From Desulfurella amilsii (GTDB lineage: Bacteria; Campylobacterota_A; Desulfurellia; Desulfurellales; Desulfurellaceae): a stretch of DNA of 64,000 nt. The stretch spans positions 1,205,580 to 1,269,579 of the forward strand of contig NZ_MDSU01000018.1 of NCBI RefSeq assembly GCF_002119425.1, in the 5' to 3' direction. A model generated the notes under the pieces. That model was given only the letters and a program-made list of their open reading frames with translations, did not search any database and had not been told where the DNA came from. Numbering within the stretch: the stretch's first letter is position 1; each line of letters opens with the position of its first letter. Shown in pieces: positions 50,489 to 58,329 of the stretch. Position numbers and translations under genes: made by a program.

Positions 50489-52261
50489 TTACGCAAACTC
50501 CTCCTTTAAATATGAGATTTTAGCCGAATCGCTTTTTTTAATAGGCTCAAGTGACCAATTGCCTTCGCCCAATAATGATAATTTAATTTTGTGATAATTC
50601 AGCAAGCTGGATCTATGGCCTACGCTTAAACATGCACTCTGCGGTAGTTCTTTAAATAGTCTCATGTAAAGGAGTCTTTCTGATTTTTCATCAAGAGCGC
50701 TTGTGGCTTCGTCCATAAAAATCCAATCAGGTTTTTGTAAAAAGATACGACCAAAGGCAATGTATTGCTGCTCACCTAAGGATAGAACCTGCGACCACAT
50801 ATTTACATCTAGTAAATGTTTTGACAAATATTTTAAATTCAAGCTTATAAGCAACTCTTTTAGTACTTCATTATCTGTTGAAGGATCACCATTGGGATAG
50901 ATTAAGATATCCCTTAGAGTGCCAATAGGTAAATAGGGTTTTTGAGGCAAAAACAGTGTTTTTTCTTTTTGTGGTAATTCTATTTCACCATCTCCAAAAG
51001 GCCAAAGCCCTGCAATTGTGCGAATAAGCGTGCTTTTGCCAATACCTGAGGGGCCTACTATGAGCAAGCTTTGTGTTGGCTTTAGCTCAAAGTTTAAGTT
51101 TTTAATTAAATAAGTTTTGTTATCCGGGAGCATAATTGAGAGGTTTTTTACTGATAATAGATAATCAGATGGTTTATATTTTATATTATTATTAATTGAT
51201 TGAAGAGCTTTTATTGATTGAATGTTGTGTTCAAAAGTACGAAGCCTATCAGCTACAGCGTGCCAGTTGGCTAAAGCAGTATAGCTATTTACTATGTATG
51301 ATAATGATGTTTGCACCTGACCAAAGGCTTGAGCTATCTGCATGAGTCCCCCAAGTTGTATTTTTTTTGCAAAAAACCTTGGTGCGGCTACAAGTATTGG
51401 GAAAATAATTGCTATCTGATTATAACCTGAGGTAAACCATGTAAGCTTTTTTTGCCTTACCATTATCTTCCAATAATTTTCAAATATATCAGCAAATTTA
51501 CGCATTAAATGTCCGTGTTCTTTTTCTTCGCCACTATATAAGGCTACACTTTCACTATTTTCTCTTATACGCACTAAGTTGAACCTAAAGTCTGCTTCGA
51601 AGCGCTGTTGGTTAAAATTTAGTGGTATCAGTGGCCTTCCAATAACAGCCGTAATCCATGTGCCAAATATTGCATAAATTAGTGCTGCCCATACCATATA
51701 GCCTGGAATCGTAATTAAAAAACCAAAAACGGATAAATGCAGTGGACCAGATACAATCCACAATATACTGATAAACGAAAATAGGGTAACTACAGAACTT
51801 AAAAGCCCCAAAGACAAACCCAATGATTGCGATATAAACATATTTAAATCTTCACTTATTCGCTGATCCGGGTTGTCGGTTTGGTGGTTAAACACTTGAA
51901 GATGATAATATATTTTCTTATCCATCCACTTATTTAAAAACTCGTCTGTAAGCCACTTGCGCCATTTTATTTGAAGCATTTGATTTAAATAGAGCGAGTA
52001 AACTGCTGATATTATATAAAAAAATGCAAGCGCAGTGAACTGACCAAGCGCTATCCAGAAAGCTTTTTCGTTAAACTCCTGCAAAGCATTATAAAATTCT
52101 TTATACCATAAATTAAATAACACATTTATGAAAACAATCGCCAAGTTTAAAAAAATAATAGCAGCAAGCAAAATATACGCAGTCTTTTTTTCTTTTGATA
52201 CCCAATAGGGCTTTATTAGATGCCAGGCATCTTTAAAGACTTCTTTATTGAATTGTTTCAT
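50489..52261 (-). CDS. ABC transporter, SbmA/YddA-type permease fused to ATPase
   Basis: A 590-residue half-transporter: N-terminal SbmA/BacA-like membrane domain (about six segments up to residue ~330; NLWYKEFYNALQEF and LTDEFLNKWMDKKIYYHLQV are typical), then an ATPase domain with Walker A GPSGIGKST, signature LSLGEQQYIAFGR and Walker B WIFMDEATSALDE. The family (E. coli YddA, Mycobacterium Rv1819c, related to ABCD proteins) imports peptides or cobalamin-like compounds. B12 import would suit the B12-dependent reductase, but this is only a possibility. It starts 26 bases after the Sel1-repeat gene on the same strand. Confidence 0.88.
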   Translation of the reverse strand: MKQFNKEVFKDAWHLIKPYWVSKEKKTAYILLAAIIFLNLAIVFINVLFNLWYKEFYNALQEFNEKAFWIALGQFTALAFFYIISAVYSLYLNQMLQIKWRKWLTDEFLNKWMDKKIYYHLQVFNHQTDNPDQRISEDLNMFISQSLGLSLGLLSSVVTLFSFISILWIVSGPLHLSVFGFLITIPGYMVWAALIYAIFGTWITAVIGRPLIPLNFNQQRFEADFRFNLVRIRENSESVALYSGEEKEHGHLMRKFADIFENYWKIMVRQKKLTWFTSGYNQIAIIFPILVAAPRFFAKKIQLGGLMQIAQAFGQVQTSLSYIVNSYTALANWHAVADRLRTFEHNIQSIKALQSINNNIKYKPSDYLLSVKNLSIMLPDNKTYLIKNLNFELKPTQSLLIVGPSGIGKSTLIRTIAGLWPFGDGEIELPQKEKTLFLPQKPYLPIGTLRDILIYPNGDPSTDNEVLKELLISLNLKYLSKHLLDVNMWSQVLSLGEQQYIAFGRIFLQKPDWIFMDEATSALDEKSERLLYMRLFKELPQSACLSVGHRSSLLNYHKIKLSLLGEGNWSLEPIKKSDSAKISYLKEEFA

Positions 52262-52287
52262 TTAGCAGCCATTTGATTGATGTGTTT

Positions 52288-53022
52288 TCATTGATTATTG
52301 TTTTTTATTTGATTATATAGTTTATCTGCTAGCTCTTTGGCTTGGGATATCTGATTGCTTGTCAATTTGTATTTAACTATATTTAAATGATGTACAGCCA
52401 GATCATAAATTTCTTCATTTGGATTAGAAAACCGCTTTGCAACATCAAACCATGTGTAAGCATTAATGTAGTTTTTTTCTATATCACCTTCATAGTATAA
52501 AAGACCAAGCCTGTATTGAGCATAACTTGATCCCAGATAAGCTGCCTTTTGCCAATAATCAAAGCTTTTTTTGTAGTTAAGCTCTACACCCTGCCCAAGG
52601 CTGTATAAAAACCCAAGGCCATATAGTGCCTCTTTGTTGTTTAATTGAGCACTTTTTTCCCACCAATAGAGCGTTTTTAATAAATCTTTTTTTACACCAA
52701 GGCCGTGTTTGTATAGATACCCAAGACCATACTCGCCAAAGCTATTGTTTTGCGAAGCAGATTCTTCAAAAAAATTATAAGTTTTTGTGTAGTCTTTTTT
52801 AACACCAAGGCCGTTTAAATACATGGTACCTAAAATATATTGAGCTTGAGAATCGCCTTGTTTGCTTAATTGCGAAAATATGCCGTAAGCTTCTTTATAG
52901 TTTTTGCTGTTATATGCATCAATACCATCTTTTAAATTTGAATTGGCAAACGATAAACTCTGTGTGGCCAAAAATACAATTAAAACTAGGAAAAAACGAA
53001 TTAAAAAATCTTTTTTATTCAT
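52288..53022 (-). CDS. Exported Sel1-repeat protein
   Basis: A 244-residue precursor with signal peptide (MNKKDFLIRFFLVLIVFLAT to SLSFA). The rest is helical repeats of the Sel1 type, about five units of ~36 residues with the pattern A-x-x-x-L-G-x-x-Y-x-x-G-x-G-V-x-x-D (for example AQYILGTMYLNGLGVKKDY and GEYGLGYLYKHGLGVKKDL). Such proteins are periplasmic adaptors; beta-lactamase-related HcpA-like proteins of Campylobacterota are similar but Cys-rich, whereas these repeats lack cysteines. AGGAGGGA precedes the ATG at 53022. Confidence 0.85.
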   Translation of the reverse strand: MNKKDFLIRFFLVLIVFLATQSLSFANSNLKDGIDAYNSKNYKEAYGIFSQLSKQGDSQAQYILGTMYLNGLGVKKDYTKTYNFFEESASQNNSFGEYGLGYLYKHGLGVKKDLLKTLYWWEKSAQLNNKEALYGLGFLYSLGQGVELNYKKSFDYWQKAAYLGSSYAQYRLGLLYYEGDIEKNYINAYTWFDVAKRFSNPNEEIYDLAVHHLNIVKYKLTSNQISQAKELADKLYNQIKNNNQ

Positions 53023-53205
53023 ACAATCCCTCCTTTTGCCTAACATCCTTTTATACTCATTTTTAAATTATTTGCAACATTATTGGTTATTAGTTTCAAA
53101 AAAATTACAAGATTTTCAGTTTATGTCAATGTATAACAAGAGTTTATAAATTAACTTAACAGAATTTACCAAAAACACATAAACTAAATAAATATAAAAA
53201 AATAC

Positions 53206-53233
53206 TTGACTTTTTATTTATATTGTATATCAT
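53206..53233 (+). promoter_or_regulatory. Promoter of the CoA-transferase operon
   Basis: TTGACT (53206-53211), 16-base spacer, TATCAT (53228-53233), 40 bases before the GTG at 53273. The rest of the 250-base gap is AT-rich without other signals. Confidence 0.6.
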
Positions 53234-53272
53234 ATGAACCAAGAGTGGATTCTATAATATAGGAGGTGTAGC

Positions 53273-53638
53273 GTGATAGCTTATCCAAAAGCGTTTAAGA
53301 AAACGGCTAGGGAAAAGCCACAAGAGGTGCAAAAACCTAGGGACATTGAGGGTGTGCAGGTTTGGTTGAAATTAACTAGCGAAGTCTGGGATTTATCTTT
53401 ATCAAATTATTATTTTGACACATGGATGTGGCAATTTAAGAAAATGCCCGGTGCGCTAACTAGAATTACTCAATTGATCGAACAAATGCAGGCAAATAAA
53501 ACGGCAGATGTGGTAGAAAATGAACTAAGAAAAAACCTTGACTACCTAAAAAATGCTAATGAAATGATAGAATACGCCCAAGAAAAAGTAGAAAATGCCC
53601 TAAGGCTAATTTGGGCAAGGCGAAAGGAGCTTAAATAG
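53273..53638 (+). CDS. Unrecognised 121-residue protein, first gene of the CoA-transferase operon
   Basis: GTG start with AGGAGGTG upstream. A basic N-terminal stretch (YPKAFKKTAREKPQEVQKP) precedes a Trp-rich core (VWLKLTSEVWDLSLSNYYFD, TWMWQFKKMPG) and two amphipathic helices rich in Glu/Lys, ending LRLIWARRKELK. No signal peptide, membrane segment or metal motif. I do not recognise the family. Its stop overlaps the next start by one base, and both precede the CoA-transferase subunits, so it may be an accessory subunit or assembly factor. Confidence 0.75.
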   Translation: MIAYPKAFKKTAREKPQEVQKPRDIEGVQVWLKLTSEVWDLSLSNYYFDTWMWQFKKMPGALTRITQLIEQMQANKTADVVENELRKNLDYLKNANEMIEYAQEKVENALRLIWARRKELK

Positions 53639-54036
53639 TGAGCGATTTTTCTACGCTTCCAGGCTATATAATCGGTGGTGGTGATGTTATTACACTTGAT
53701 GAGATAAGACAAAAAGTTGAGAGCCTGGGCAAAATAGTGGATATCGAAAATCGAGGATTTAGGTTAGTACCTTACTCTAAGGAGAATGATAAGCTTGACT
53801 ATGATGAAATGTATCCGATTATTTACTTTAATACAGACTATACAATCGATATCTACATAAGCTTTATGAAATTTGAGAAAGTAACGGAATTTATTCAAAT
53901 CTTGAGCGACACGTTGGGTGTGCCCATTGAGCATGCAGATAACAATGGTGTTATTAAGAAAACGCAAGAAGATATCGAAAACTTAGAAGAATTCTATAAA
54001 AATTTAGGAGGAGGACTTTATGGCAACAGCAAGTAA
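53638..54036 (+). CDS. Unrecognised 132-residue protein, second gene of the CoA-transferase operon
   Basis: GTG start coupled to the previous stop (TAGTG). The protein is acidic and mixed alpha/beta: GYIIGGGDVITLDEIRQKVE, VDIENRGFRLVPY, YPIIYFNTDYTIDIYISFMK, then FIQILSDTLGVPIEH and an acidic helix. Nothing indicates export or metal binding. Family not recognised. It overlaps the CoA-transferase alpha gene by 17 bases, with the latter's Shine-Dalgarno site inside its last codons, so the pair is translationally linked. Confidence 0.75.
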   Translation: MSDFSTLPGYIIGGGDVITLDEIRQKVESLGKIVDIENRGFRLVPYSKENDKLDYDEMYPIIYFNTDYTIDIYISFMKFEKVTEFIQILSDTLGVPIEHADNNGVIKKTQEDIENLEEFYKNLGGGLYGNSK

Positions 54037-55243
54037 AATAATGTCCATCAAAGAGGCGGTCAGTAAGTTTGTTAAGCCGCATAGGGCTTGGGTTGTAGGT
54101 GGCTTTGGTTATACTAGGACTAATGCCTCAATCCCAAGGGAAGTTATTAGACAAAATATACCAAACTTATATTTGCAAACGAATGCAGGTGCAACGCCTG
54201 TTATGATGATGGCAGGTGCAGGCCAGCTTGATTGGATTGAAATGACATTTATTGGTCTTGAGACAATTCAGCCAGTTTCACATGAGATTAGAAAAGGCTT
54301 AGAAGATGGCGATATTAGTGCTTACATGCTATTTTCAAACTACTCATGGGCGCTTAGGACACATGCAGGTCGCTTTGGGATGCAGTTTGCAACAGGTATG
54401 ACAGACATAGGTTCTGATTTGATTGAGTATGATATTTTTGGTAAGGCAGGCCTTAGGGGCAAAAACGAAAAAGGTATGTGGGTTCACCCAGATATTCCAC
54501 CAGCAAGACAAGTGATTGTGGACGACCCATTTGATGGTTGGGGACTTAGACCTCACCAATACGACCCAGAAAACAAGTGGTCACTAGGCGATGCACCAGA
54601 TACTACCTGGAATAAGACTGCAGCAGAAGAAGACGGCATATTCTACGAAAAACTAAGAAAGCAGGCAAATAAATATACAGGTAAAGCTGCAATAAAGGCA
54701 GTTTTGTACCCGCCAGCAATACCTTATCTAGCTACTACACACGTGCAACGATGCGGCACAGAAGGTACAGCACGCATAGAAGGACTGCTTGTGCCAGATG
54801 TTGAGCAGTCATTGAGTGCAAAGTATTTAGTAATTGCAGCAGAAAAAATAGTACCCGAAGAAGAGTTGAGGTTTAGACCATCAGAGAATCAAATACCAAT
54901 GATACATGTAGATGCAATTGTAGAGACGCCATGGGGCGGATACCCAACAAACGTAACATATATGTATGACTATGACTGGATGTGGTGGAAATTCTACATT
55001 CAAGCTAACCGCTCAGCAGATACAGCTGATGGCAGAAAAGCTTTAGCGGGGTATTGGCATAATATAGTGGGCAAAGATGAGTGGGATTTCTTGCAAAATA
55101 AAGTGGGCACAGATAAGTTTGAGTTTGGCAAAATAAAAGCAAAATATGAGTGCCCAAGCGGTGCAACGGGTTTTGCAAGGCTATATGAGCTTATTGCAGA
55201 TACAAAATATGGCTATAAGCCAGATCAGTACAGACCAATATAA
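54020..55243 (+). CDS. gctA: Glutaconate-type CoA-transferase, subunit A (long form)
   Basis: Family I CoA-transferase alpha subunit, 407 residues, about 85 longer than Acidaminococcus GctA. The N-terminus (MSIKEAVSKFVKPHRAWVVGGFG) and C-terminal half (THVQRCGTEGTARIEG, EKIVPEEELR, IPMIHVDAIVETPWGGYP, MYDYDWMWWKFY) align with GctA. The extra length is a central Pro/Trp/Asp-rich insert (about residues 155-225). GGAGGAGG precedes the ATG. Acts with the next gene to move CoA between glutaconate or a related acid and an acyl donor. The exact substrate is unknown. Confidence 0.85.
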   Translation: MATASKIMSIKEAVSKFVKPHRAWVVGGFGYTRTNASIPREVIRQNIPNLYLQTNAGATPVMMMAGAGQLDWIEMTFIGLETIQPVSHEIRKGLEDGDISAYMLFSNYSWALRTHAGRFGMQFATGMTDIGSDLIEYDIFGKAGLRGKNEKGMWVHPDIPPARQVIVDDPFDGWGLRPHQYDPENKWSLGDAPDTTWNKTAAEEDGIFYEKLRKQANKYTGKAAIKAVLYPPAIPYLATTHVQRCGTEGTARIEGLLVPDVEQSLSAKYLVIAAEKIVPEEELRFRPSENQIPMIHVDAIVETPWGGYPTNVTYMYDYDWMWWKFYIQANRSADTADGRKALAGYWHNIVGKDEWDFLQNKVGTDKFEFGKIKAKYECPSGATGFARLYELIADTKYGYKPDQYRPI

Positions 55244-55260
55244 GTTTAAAGGAGGCAAAC

Positions 55261-56298
55261 ATGAGTAGTAATGTTATTGTACCAGTACATATACCAACCG
55301 TTGAAGGAATTGAAGAAAGAGTAAGGTCTTTTAATAGTGGCATTAGCGATGCAGACTATGAAGCTTATTGTAAAGAAAATGATGTTCCACCTGATGAATT
55401 TACTACGATGGAGTTGCTCGCCATTGCAAGCTCAACTATGATACCAGATGGTGCATCAATGTTTATTGGAACAGGACTGCCCGTTCTTACAATGACGCTT
55501 GCGCAGCATACAATTAACCCAGATGCAATAATTGTTATGGAAGCAGGTATGTTAGATCCTCACTTCGAACACATACCAGTATCTGTTGCCGATATTAGAG
55601 GTGCTTATATGGCATCAACGGCACTGTCAATGATGGATGCATTTGGTACATATGAACAGCGCGGCTATGTTGTAGGCGGTGGCTTAGGTGGCGCAGAGTA
55701 CGATGAGTATGGCAATATTAATGCAACTGGTCTTTGGGAAGCACCTCGCAATCAATGGACATCTATTGCATCTGGCACTGGAAAGGGTCCAAATGTAATA
55801 TTTACAGGTTCTGGTGGCTCAAACCCAATAGGCACACAATCTGACTTTATATTAAGCGTTATGGTTCAAGAAAAAAGGCGATTTCCATATAATGTACAGT
55901 TTAAAACGACATTAGGTGGTGCAAGAGGACCAGAGGGTGAGTCACGATGGGATTACGGAATTCCAAGAGGTGGTAAAGGTTTGATGGTGTCTGACCTTTG
56001 TATTATGGAAAATTTCCCAGAAGAAGGTATCTATGATATGAGGTTAAGAAGCGTTCACCCAGATGTAAGCCTAAAGGATGTTATAGACAATGTTATGTGG
56101 GAGTTAAAAGACGAAAGCGGTAAGGTTTTGAAACCAACAGACGATGTTCCCACAACGCCAACCCCATCTCATGAGCAATTAAAAGTCCTAAGGATGATCG
56201 TTGACCCAACAAGAATATACTTAAAGAGAAAGACTCTTCGTGAAGCTGCCTACGAAAAAGAGCATGGTAAGCCCTGGAGAGTAAAGGTTAAAGGTTAA
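55261..56298 (+). CDS. gctB: Glutaconate-type CoA-transferase, subunit B (long form)
   Basis: Beta subunit, 345 residues against ~266 in Acidaminococcus GctB; a ~40-residue N-terminal extension and a longer C-terminus explain most of it. FIGTGLPVLTMTLAQ and IIVMEAGMLDPHFEHIPVSV match the GctB active-site region, and E94 corresponds to its catalytic Glu54, so transferase activity is expected, unlike the IpdAB hydrolases. FTGSGGSNPIG and KRRFPYNVQFKTT follow. AAAGGAGG precedes the ATG, 17 bases after subunit A. A terminator ends this part of the operon. Confidence 0.87.
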   Translation: MSSNVIVPVHIPTVEGIEERVRSFNSGISDADYEAYCKENDVPPDEFTTMELLAIASSTMIPDGASMFIGTGLPVLTMTLAQHTINPDAIIVMEAGMLDPHFEHIPVSVADIRGAYMASTALSMMDAFGTYEQRGYVVGGGLGGAEYDEYGNINATGLWEAPRNQWTSIASGTGKGPNVIFTGSGGSNPIGTQSDFILSVMVQEKRRFPYNVQFKTTLGGARGPEGESRWDYGIPRGGKGLMVSDLCIMENFPEEGIYDMRLRSVHPDVSLKDVIDNVMWELKDESGKVLKPTDDVPTTPTPSHEQLKVLRMIVDPTRIYLKRKTLREAAYEKEHGKPWRVKVKG

Positions 56299-56306
56299 AG
56301 GTTTTT

Positions 56307-56325
56307 AGAGGGGTCTTTCCCCTCT
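56307..56325 (+). terminator. Terminator after the CoA-transferase genes
   Basis: AGAGGGG-TCTTT-CCCCTCT followed by TTCTTAATATTTT, 9 bases past the stop. The regulator pair downstream may be read through from here at a lower level. Confidence 0.8.
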
Positions 56326-56356
56326 TTCTTAATATTTTATAAAAAAGGAGCAGCTA

Positions 56357-56686
56357 ATGAGATGTAAGTATTGTGGTAGAGATATGATAAAGACAAAAAC
56401 GCCATTTAAGCGACCTGTTAAAGGCGAAATGCTCGTTGTGCCAGATGTTGAAGTGTATAGTTGCCCAGGCTGCGGTGCTGTATATTTTCCTGAAGAAACT
56501 ATTCGTCATACAGGCAAGAAAATTGGTGAAAAACTTATCCAGGTAGCAAAAGAACGTGGACGCATAAAAGATGAGAAGGAATACCTAAGAAAGCTTCAAG
56601 AACAAAAACAGATAGATCTTGAAGAAGCAATAAAACGAGGCGAAATAAAAAAGAATGACGATGTGCCACTAAAAATTTTTACATAA
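56357..56686 (+). CDS. YgiT-type zinc-finger protein
   Basis: A 109-residue protein whose first half is a YgiT/MqsA-type zinc finger: C3-x-x-C6 in RCKYCG and a second C-x-x-C in SCPGCGAVYFPEE. The second half is a charged, helical tail (KERGRIKDEKEYLRKLQEQK, then a second Glu/Lys helix) without an HTH. In MqsA such fingers precede a DNA-binding domain; here the HTH is in the next gene, 5 bases on. AAAGGAG precedes the ATG. Its role beside the CoA-transferase operon is unknown. Confidence 0.75.
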   Translation: MRCKYCGRDMIKTKTPFKRPVKGEMLVVPDVEVYSCPGCGAVYFPEETIRHTGKKIGEKLIQVAKERGRIKDEKEYLRKLQEQKQIDLEEAIKRGEIKKNDDVPLKIFT

Positions 56687-56691
56687 AACAT

Positions 56692-57258
56692 ATGGATGTT
56701 GGTGAACAAATTAGACAAGAGCGTAAGAAAAAAGGTTTTACGCTGAAAAACTTAGGCAGAAAAGCTGGATGTTCGCCCAATTATCTTTCCTTAATAGAAA
56801 AGAATAAAGTATACCCGTCGGTAAAAGTTCTAAAGAAAATCTTAGAAACATTAGGGATTGATACGCCAAAAACGCTTAACACCACGGGCCAAAATGGGGT
56901 ATTTGTTAGAAAAAATCAGCGTACACGTATAATTTATCCAGATAATAACGTGATCAGAGATTTGTTAGTAATTGACCCTTCAAATAAAATAATGGAACCT
57001 GCATACAAAATAATACCGCCAAACAGTGATTCAAACGGTTGGCATAGGCACAAAGGTGAAGAATTTGGCTACATTCTAAAAGGAGAACTTGAACTCAAAG
57101 TATCAAACGAAAGTTTTAAGTTAGAAGAAGGTGATTGTTTTTATTTTTCTTCTGCGCTTAAGCACTATTACAGGAACATTGGCAATTGCGATGTTGAAAC
57201 CATATGGATCGTGTCGCCTCCCTCCTCTTTTAGGTATTTATTTTTAAAAAAGCATTAA
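56692..57258 (+). CDS. XRE-family regulator with C-terminal cupin domain
   Basis: A 188-residue regulator. Residues 1-60 are the Cro/CI-type HTH (IRQERKKKGFTLKNLGRKAG and SPNYLSLIEKNKVYPSVKVL). Residues ~100-185 are a cupin sensor (WHRHKGEEFGYILKGELELK, LEEGDCFYFSSALKHYYRNIG). This combination regulates small-molecule catabolism, with the cupin binding the effector. It lies 5 bases after the zinc-finger gene and probably controls the CoA-transferase operon just upstream. No clear Shine-Dalgarno site; translation is likely coupled. It converges with epmA, overlapping by 4 bases. Confidence 0.85.
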   Translation: MDVGEQIRQERKKKGFTLKNLGRKAGCSPNYLSLIEKNKVYPSVKVLKKILETLGIDTPKTLNTTGQNGVFVRKNQRTRIIYPDNNVIRDLLVIDPSNKIMEPAYKIIPPNSDSNGWHRHKGEEFGYILKGELELKVSNESFKLEEGDCFYFSSALKHYYRNIGNCDVETIWIVSPPSSFRYLFLKKH

Positions 57259-58271
57259 GCACTGTCACCTACAATAAGTAGTTTTAAAATTCTATCAAAA
57301 CCAAACGCAATGCCGCTTGCTTGTGGCATACCAAAAGCCATATAATCTACAAATTCTTTGTCTGTAGAGGCTCTAAAGTATTTTTTTAGCCTAACAAAAT
57401 CATTTTCCTCATCGTAACAGTTGGCTAATTCTACGCCATCTATGTAAAACTCATACCTTTTTGCAAATTTGCCTTCTTTTTTAGCCAAAAATGTAAAATC
57501 AGGAAAATTATACACTATACTAATGCATCTTTTTCCTAAGTTTTTTTCTATGTATGTTGCAAATAGATAGTCAAGGACTTGGGATTTTGTTAGATTGGGT
57601 TCTAGGTTGTGTTCCAAAATTATTTTGCTTTTATCAAAAGGGTGTGCTATATTAAGGTTTAAATATTTTAAAAAAAGCTCGAGATAAGAAAAAAACTCGC
57701 ATCTTTCAAGGTCTATATTATTTGAGCCGATTTTTAATACAGTATTTGAATCATTTAAGAATATGCATAAATTTTTGAAATCGTTAACGATCTCTTTTGG
57801 TTTTGCATATGCCCTATACCACTCAAGCATTAAAAATTCTTTGCTGTGCCATTTATCTTCAAAATCATCCCTGTAGGCAAAGTTTAGCTCAAATATCTTC
57901 TCAAAGCCTAAACACAAAAGTTTTTTATGTTCAATTTCAAATGAAGGTACTAAGTATCCGTACTTTGTTCTGATTTTTTTAATGTGCCTTTCTTTTAGGT
58001 ACTGCGGTTTTAATTTTGGTGTTAAAACCTCTTCAAAGCCATTTTCTTTGAAAAAATATCTTGCTTTGCTGATAAGGTGCAATTTTTCCTTTAAATACAA
58101 CAAATTATTTTCAAAATCCATTTTTTTATAAGAACGAACAATTAAATTATCATTTTCATCGATTATGTCATACATATTGTGTTTGGTTTTAAAAGGGAAA
58201 TTGAGCATAGCTTTGCTTGATAAAACAAGTGTGTTATTTTGAGACATTTTTACAATACGCCCTTTTCTCAT
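57255..58271 (-). CDS. epmA: EpmA/GenX-type lysyl-tRNA-synthetase paralogue
   Basis: A 338-residue class II synthetase core without the anticodon-binding domain. Motif 2 appears as FELNFAYRDDFED...SKEFLMLEWYRAY, and motif 3 as GMPQASGIAFGFDRILKLL, matching EpmA, which attaches (R)-beta-lysine to elongation factor P. The N-terminal ~60 residues are an extension. TATAAT lies about 8 bases before ATG 58271, suggesting a leaderless message; ATG 58247 (MSQNN) is the alternative start with AAAAGG upstream. Neither epmB nor efp is in the window. Confidence 0.82.
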   Translation of the reverse strand: MRKGRIVKMSQNNTLVLSSKAMLNFPFKTKHNMYDIIDENDNLIVRSYKKMDFENNLLYLKEKLHLISKARYFFKENGFEEVLTPKLKPQYLKERHIKKIRTKYGYLVPSFEIEHKKLLCLGFEKIFELNFAYRDDFEDKWHSKEFLMLEWYRAYAKPKEIVNDFKNLCIFLNDSNTVLKIGSNNIDLERCEFFSYLELFLKYLNLNIAHPFDKSKIILEHNLEPNLTKSQVLDYLFATYIEKNLGKRCISIVYNFPDFTFLAKKEGKFAKRYEFYIDGVELANCYDEENDFVRLKKYFRASTDKEFVDYMAFGMPQASGIAFGFDRILKLLIVGDSA

Positions 58272-58279
58272 AAAGACTT

Positions 58280-58322
58280 ATTATATACAAATAGTTGTTT
58301 TTTTGGAAATTGAAATTATAAT
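58280..58322. promoter_or_regulatory. Back-to-back promoters of epmA and the molybdopterin oxidoreductase
   Basis: Plus strand: TTGTTT (58295-58300), 16 bases, TATAAT (58317-58322), 7 bases before ATG 58330. Minus strand: TTCCAA (58303-58308), 17 bases, TATAAT (58280-58285), 8 bases before ATG 58271. Both genes would have leaderless transcripts; neither start has a Shine-Dalgarno site. Confidence 0.5.
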
Positions 58323-58329
58323 AAATAAT

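Noticed and set aside
53253..53258. TATAAT just before the first CoA-transferase-operon gene as the main -10
   Set aside because: It is 15 bases before the start and abuts the Shine-Dalgarno site, with no -35 at the right distance; the TTGACT/TATCAT pair upstream fits better.
54020..56298. IpdAB-type ring-opening hydrolase
   Set aside because: The catalytic Glu of true CoA-transferases is present in subunit B (E94); IpdB-type proteins lack it.
56357..57258. MqsRA-type toxin-antitoxin pair
   Set aside because: The YgiT-type finger protein has no HTH, the partner is an XRE-cupin regulator, and no toxin-like protein is present.
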